In this document: positions 62,101-64,000 of the stretch, in pieces
Numbering within the stretch: the first letter of the stretch is position 1
Layout of the letters: each line of letters opens with the position of its first letter
NCBI GenBank assembly: GCA_022570795.1
Contig: JAKUDP010000003.1
Span: 1,426,001-1,490,000, forward strand
Reading direction: 5' to 3'
Source of the DNA: Sphaerulina vaccinii
Taxonomy: Eukaryota > Ascomycota > Dothideomycetes > Mycosphaerellales > Mycosphaerellaceae
Length of the DNA stretch: 64,000 nucleotides
Notes under the pieces: model-generated
Told to the model about the DNA's origin: nothing
The model's database searches: none
Seen by the model: only the letters and a program-made list of their open reading frames with translations
Translations under genes and position numbers: made by a program

Positions 62101-62968
62101 TCAATCAGTCACAAAGCTGCGTACTCGCTCACATACCGTATCGTCTCCAGCTCCACATCTGTATGTGTTACTCGATCCAAAAGGTTCCAGTTCCCAATGC
62201 TCTCTAGAATGGTGCGCATAAGGTCCAAAGGTACTATCACGATGAATAGTCTGCGGGACACCATCATTGGTGTGGGTGATCCTGTAGAGCCTTGGGGAAG
62301 GTAAGATTCGATCAACATAGTCTGCGTAAGCCTGATTACCAGTACGGAACTGGCCGAGAGTGCATGTCGTCAGACTTGGGAAGAAGTTGACAAGCGATGC
62401 AGAAGCCAATGATGCGAGTGCGCCGCCTAGTGAATGCCCTGTAACGATAGGTCTGTAGCTCGGGTGGCTGGCTAGCTGAGATTGCATAGCAGAAACCACG
62501 TCGCTCGATACAGAGTTCCAAGCGGTTTGTGTGCCATTGTGGACTTTACAAGTCGGACAGTTGATACCGATGGCGTTCAGGGATACTTGTGCTTGAGCGA
62601 AATCAGAAGTGAAGTCCTGAAGGTCTGAAGTGCCTCGGAAAGCTATGATGATCTCCTTGCGGTTGTCATCTCTGAACAGAGTCGCCTGAGTATCGGTCGC
62701 TGCATTGCTGAAGTATCGAACGACGCTTGAGTTATTCGGTGGTTGTGGGCAATTGCTCGCATAGGACGCAGCTGCGTATTTGGTCATTCGTATGAAGGTG
62801 TCGTACAGAGCCTGGTTGACTGCAGAGAAGATCAGTCGCTAACGCAGAACATCCATATCATGGGTCCGTACTTGATGCATCTCCAGCTGGAGCCTTCTGA
62901 GGAGTTGCAGCAGCGTGGCAGAGCAATGCCGCCGAAAGTGTAAGGACATGCGTAATCATCTTCGCCAT
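62101..62968 (-). CDS. Secreted class-3 lipase / feruloyl-esterase-like hydrolase
   Basis: Exons 62968-62872 and 62819-62101 give 271 residues. The 52-nt intron has GTACGG donor and TGCAG acceptor; the splice restores I-N-Q-A-L-Y-D-T-F. A signal peptide of about 20 residues ends near A-A-A-T-P. The mature protein has the lipase-3 fold markers: I-I-I-A-F-R-G-T-S (oxyanion region, 89-97), G-H-S-L-G-G with Ser162, D-Y-V-D region Asp, and a late His in P-Y-A-H-H-S-R-E. Several cysteines suggest disulfides. The family hydrolyses triglycerides or feruloyl esters outside the cell. Which one cannot be decided here. Confidence 0.92.
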
Positions 62969-63678
62969 ATTGAAGCTTTGGAAGCAATGAACGACGCTGG
63001 AGCAGGCCCTTCCATCGTGAGAGCAATGCTCGACTTTTGTTCTTGTAGCGATCAATGTGTGATCTGCAAGCCCTCGGCAGGTCTTCAGGCTACTTCATTG
63101 TGGTTGGCTCGGCGCCCTAAGGTACACAGTAGCGATGCGAGCTTGACATCAGGAATTGCGAGCCATGAAATGTAGTAGTTAGGAAGTTTGTGATGTCAAG
63201 CATCCGGCACTTGAAGTCGGTACAGATGAGTTTTCTTGTCATTCCACCACAAATGCTGTTAGGTCAAGGCGGATCTACCAATGATTGAACATGGAGGATG
63301 ATCTTTTCTACACTGGTATGGTAGGCTCAAAGCACTTGGGAATTTTCCGAGCTTGATGTGCAGTCCATTGTTCGGCGCTGGCTAAAATCTGGAGACTGCC
63401 ATACGCCATGACGACAAGAAGAGGAGTGAAATGTGATGAAATGGAAGATGTGGTCGAAGAGAGGGAAGGACGTTGGGGAGGAGGTCTATTTCAGGATACC
63501 TCGTCTCGGGGTATATCTCTGAAAGAGGACAGTCTATACAAACACTCTTACATTAAAGTGCCCATCAGCTCTGAGACTGTGGTAGTGGTATAGATACATA
63601 CTAGTACAATTACAAAGCAGCTCAGCTCGTACGCTGTGATCGCTCTACAAGTCAAGAGTAAGAAACATCCAATACCCA
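62969..63678. other. Intergenic, weak short ORFs only
   Basis: The ORF at 63408-63593 (61 codons, ATG start) has an unremarkable product and is not accepted. This region probably holds the lipase promoter and the 3' region of the edge gene. Confidence 0.35.
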
Positions 63679-64000
63679 TCATAGCTTCCTTCTCGAAGCG
63701 ATACCGTCCTGAATTTCCTGATACTTTGTATCGTACTGTGGTGGCACATAATATCCCGCTGCGCCTTGCTCGGCATCATTCCAAGATCTCTCAAGTTGTG
63801 AAGAGTGCCTGCTCTCTTCGGATCTCTGACTTGAGTGGGTCTCGTGGCTACTGCGATGGCTGCGCTCAGAGCGGTGTGAGCGGTGGCTGTGCTCAGAGTG
63901 GTGCGAGCAGTGACTTCGCTCACTGTGCTGAAGAGATCCCGAAGCACGCTCACTGCTGTGTCGTGATCTGCGAATAGCTGCAGACTGCTCGCTGTCCTCT
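63679..64000 (-). CDS. 3' end of a protein with Ser/His/Arg/Glu-rich repeats (partial)
   Basis: The minus strand is open from the right edge to a TGA at 63679-63681, and no start is in the window. The encoded C-terminal 106 residues contain a repetitive tract built of S-E-R-S-H, S-E-H-S-H-R and S-S-H units, then a less biased end with G-Y-Y-V-P-P-Q-Y and a closing R-R-K-L. The tract is coded by near-repeats of a GCTCAGAGYGGTG-type word on the plus strand (about 63864-63910). Low-complexity RS-like tails occur in nuclear and stress-granule proteins. Identity needs the upstream part. Confidence 0.5.
   Translation of the reverse strand, partial: EDSEQSAAIRRSRHSSERASGSLQHSERSHCSHHSEHSHRSHRSERSHRSSHETHSSQRSEESRHSSQLERSWNDAEQGAAGYYVPPQYDTKYQEIQDGIASRRKL

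Overview
The window is eukaryotic and looks like a filamentous ascomycete. Genes carry short introns (about 49-70 nt) with GTRNGT-like donors, CTRAC/CTAAT branch sites and YAG acceptors. It has a HET-domain gene, a KRE2/MNT1 mannosyltransferase, an AsaB/CmcJ-type oxidase and an AT-rich repeat relic whose in-frame stops fit CpA-to-TpA (RIP-like) mutation. A Dothideomycete is my best guess. That is inference; no species can be named.

Layout. 1-1.45 kb: RIP-degraded repeat, followed by a six-cysteine secreted protein (1.7-2.3 kb). 3.2-7.1 kb: two uncharacterised spliced genes, one with a UBA-like domain. 7.1-9.7 kb: gene-poor stretch holding two diverged copies of a decayed sequence. 9.7-14.3 kb: a nuclear-looking protein, a HET-domain protein and an extended SDR. 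15.4-17.3 kb: an F-box-like pseudogene containing a 32-G run. 17.5-22.9 kb: GT15 mannosyltransferase, a gamma-tubulin complex component and agmatine deiminase. 23.5-25.7 kb: decayed small genes, including a tandem paralogue pair and a secreted-protein relic whose second codon is TAG. 25.7-31 kb: membrane proteins with PPxY motifs, a small C-terminally anchored Cys protein and ERF4. 31.5-41 kb: a degenerate 2OG-oxygenase-like protein, an AsaB-like protein, two multi-pass membrane proteins, a carboxylesterase and a four-exon glyoxalase-fold gene with an 11-nt microexon. 41.4-52.4 kb: housekeeping block of 5-aminolevulinate synthase, RIX1 and YPP1 (divergent pair) and ribokinase. 52.5-54.7 kb: two small coiled-coil-like proteins and a reductase-like relic. 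54.7-57 kb: no protein gene, but a tandem array of tRNA-like units. 57-62.9 kb: OCRL-like inositol 5-phosphatase, DCP1 and a secreted class-3 lipase. The 3' end of another gene runs off the right edge.

The strongest candidate for something undescribed is the 55.1-56.95 kb array. Seven plus-strand units at 213-234 bp spacing (one larger gap) each show a tRNA-like A box, a 6-bp hairpin with a 5-nt loop whose stem shows compensatory base changes, and a shared GCGATTNTTTTGC block containing a Pol III-type T run. Most have a TATA-like element 35-45 bp upstream. An inverted eighth member has a perfect 7-bp closing stem, D-arm-like and T-arm-like hairpins and matches to both the A and B boxes. The simplest reading is a family of Pol III-transcribed, tRNA-derived small RNAs. 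They do not fold as ordinary tRNAs by eye.

The genes do not form one pathway. Functional links visible are the divergent RIX1/YPP1 promoter, the neighbouring PPxY membrane proteins (possible ligase adaptors) and clustering of decayed or fast-evolving genes around repeat-like DNA. Exon coordinates were worked out by hand from splice signals and frame continuity and need transcript support.
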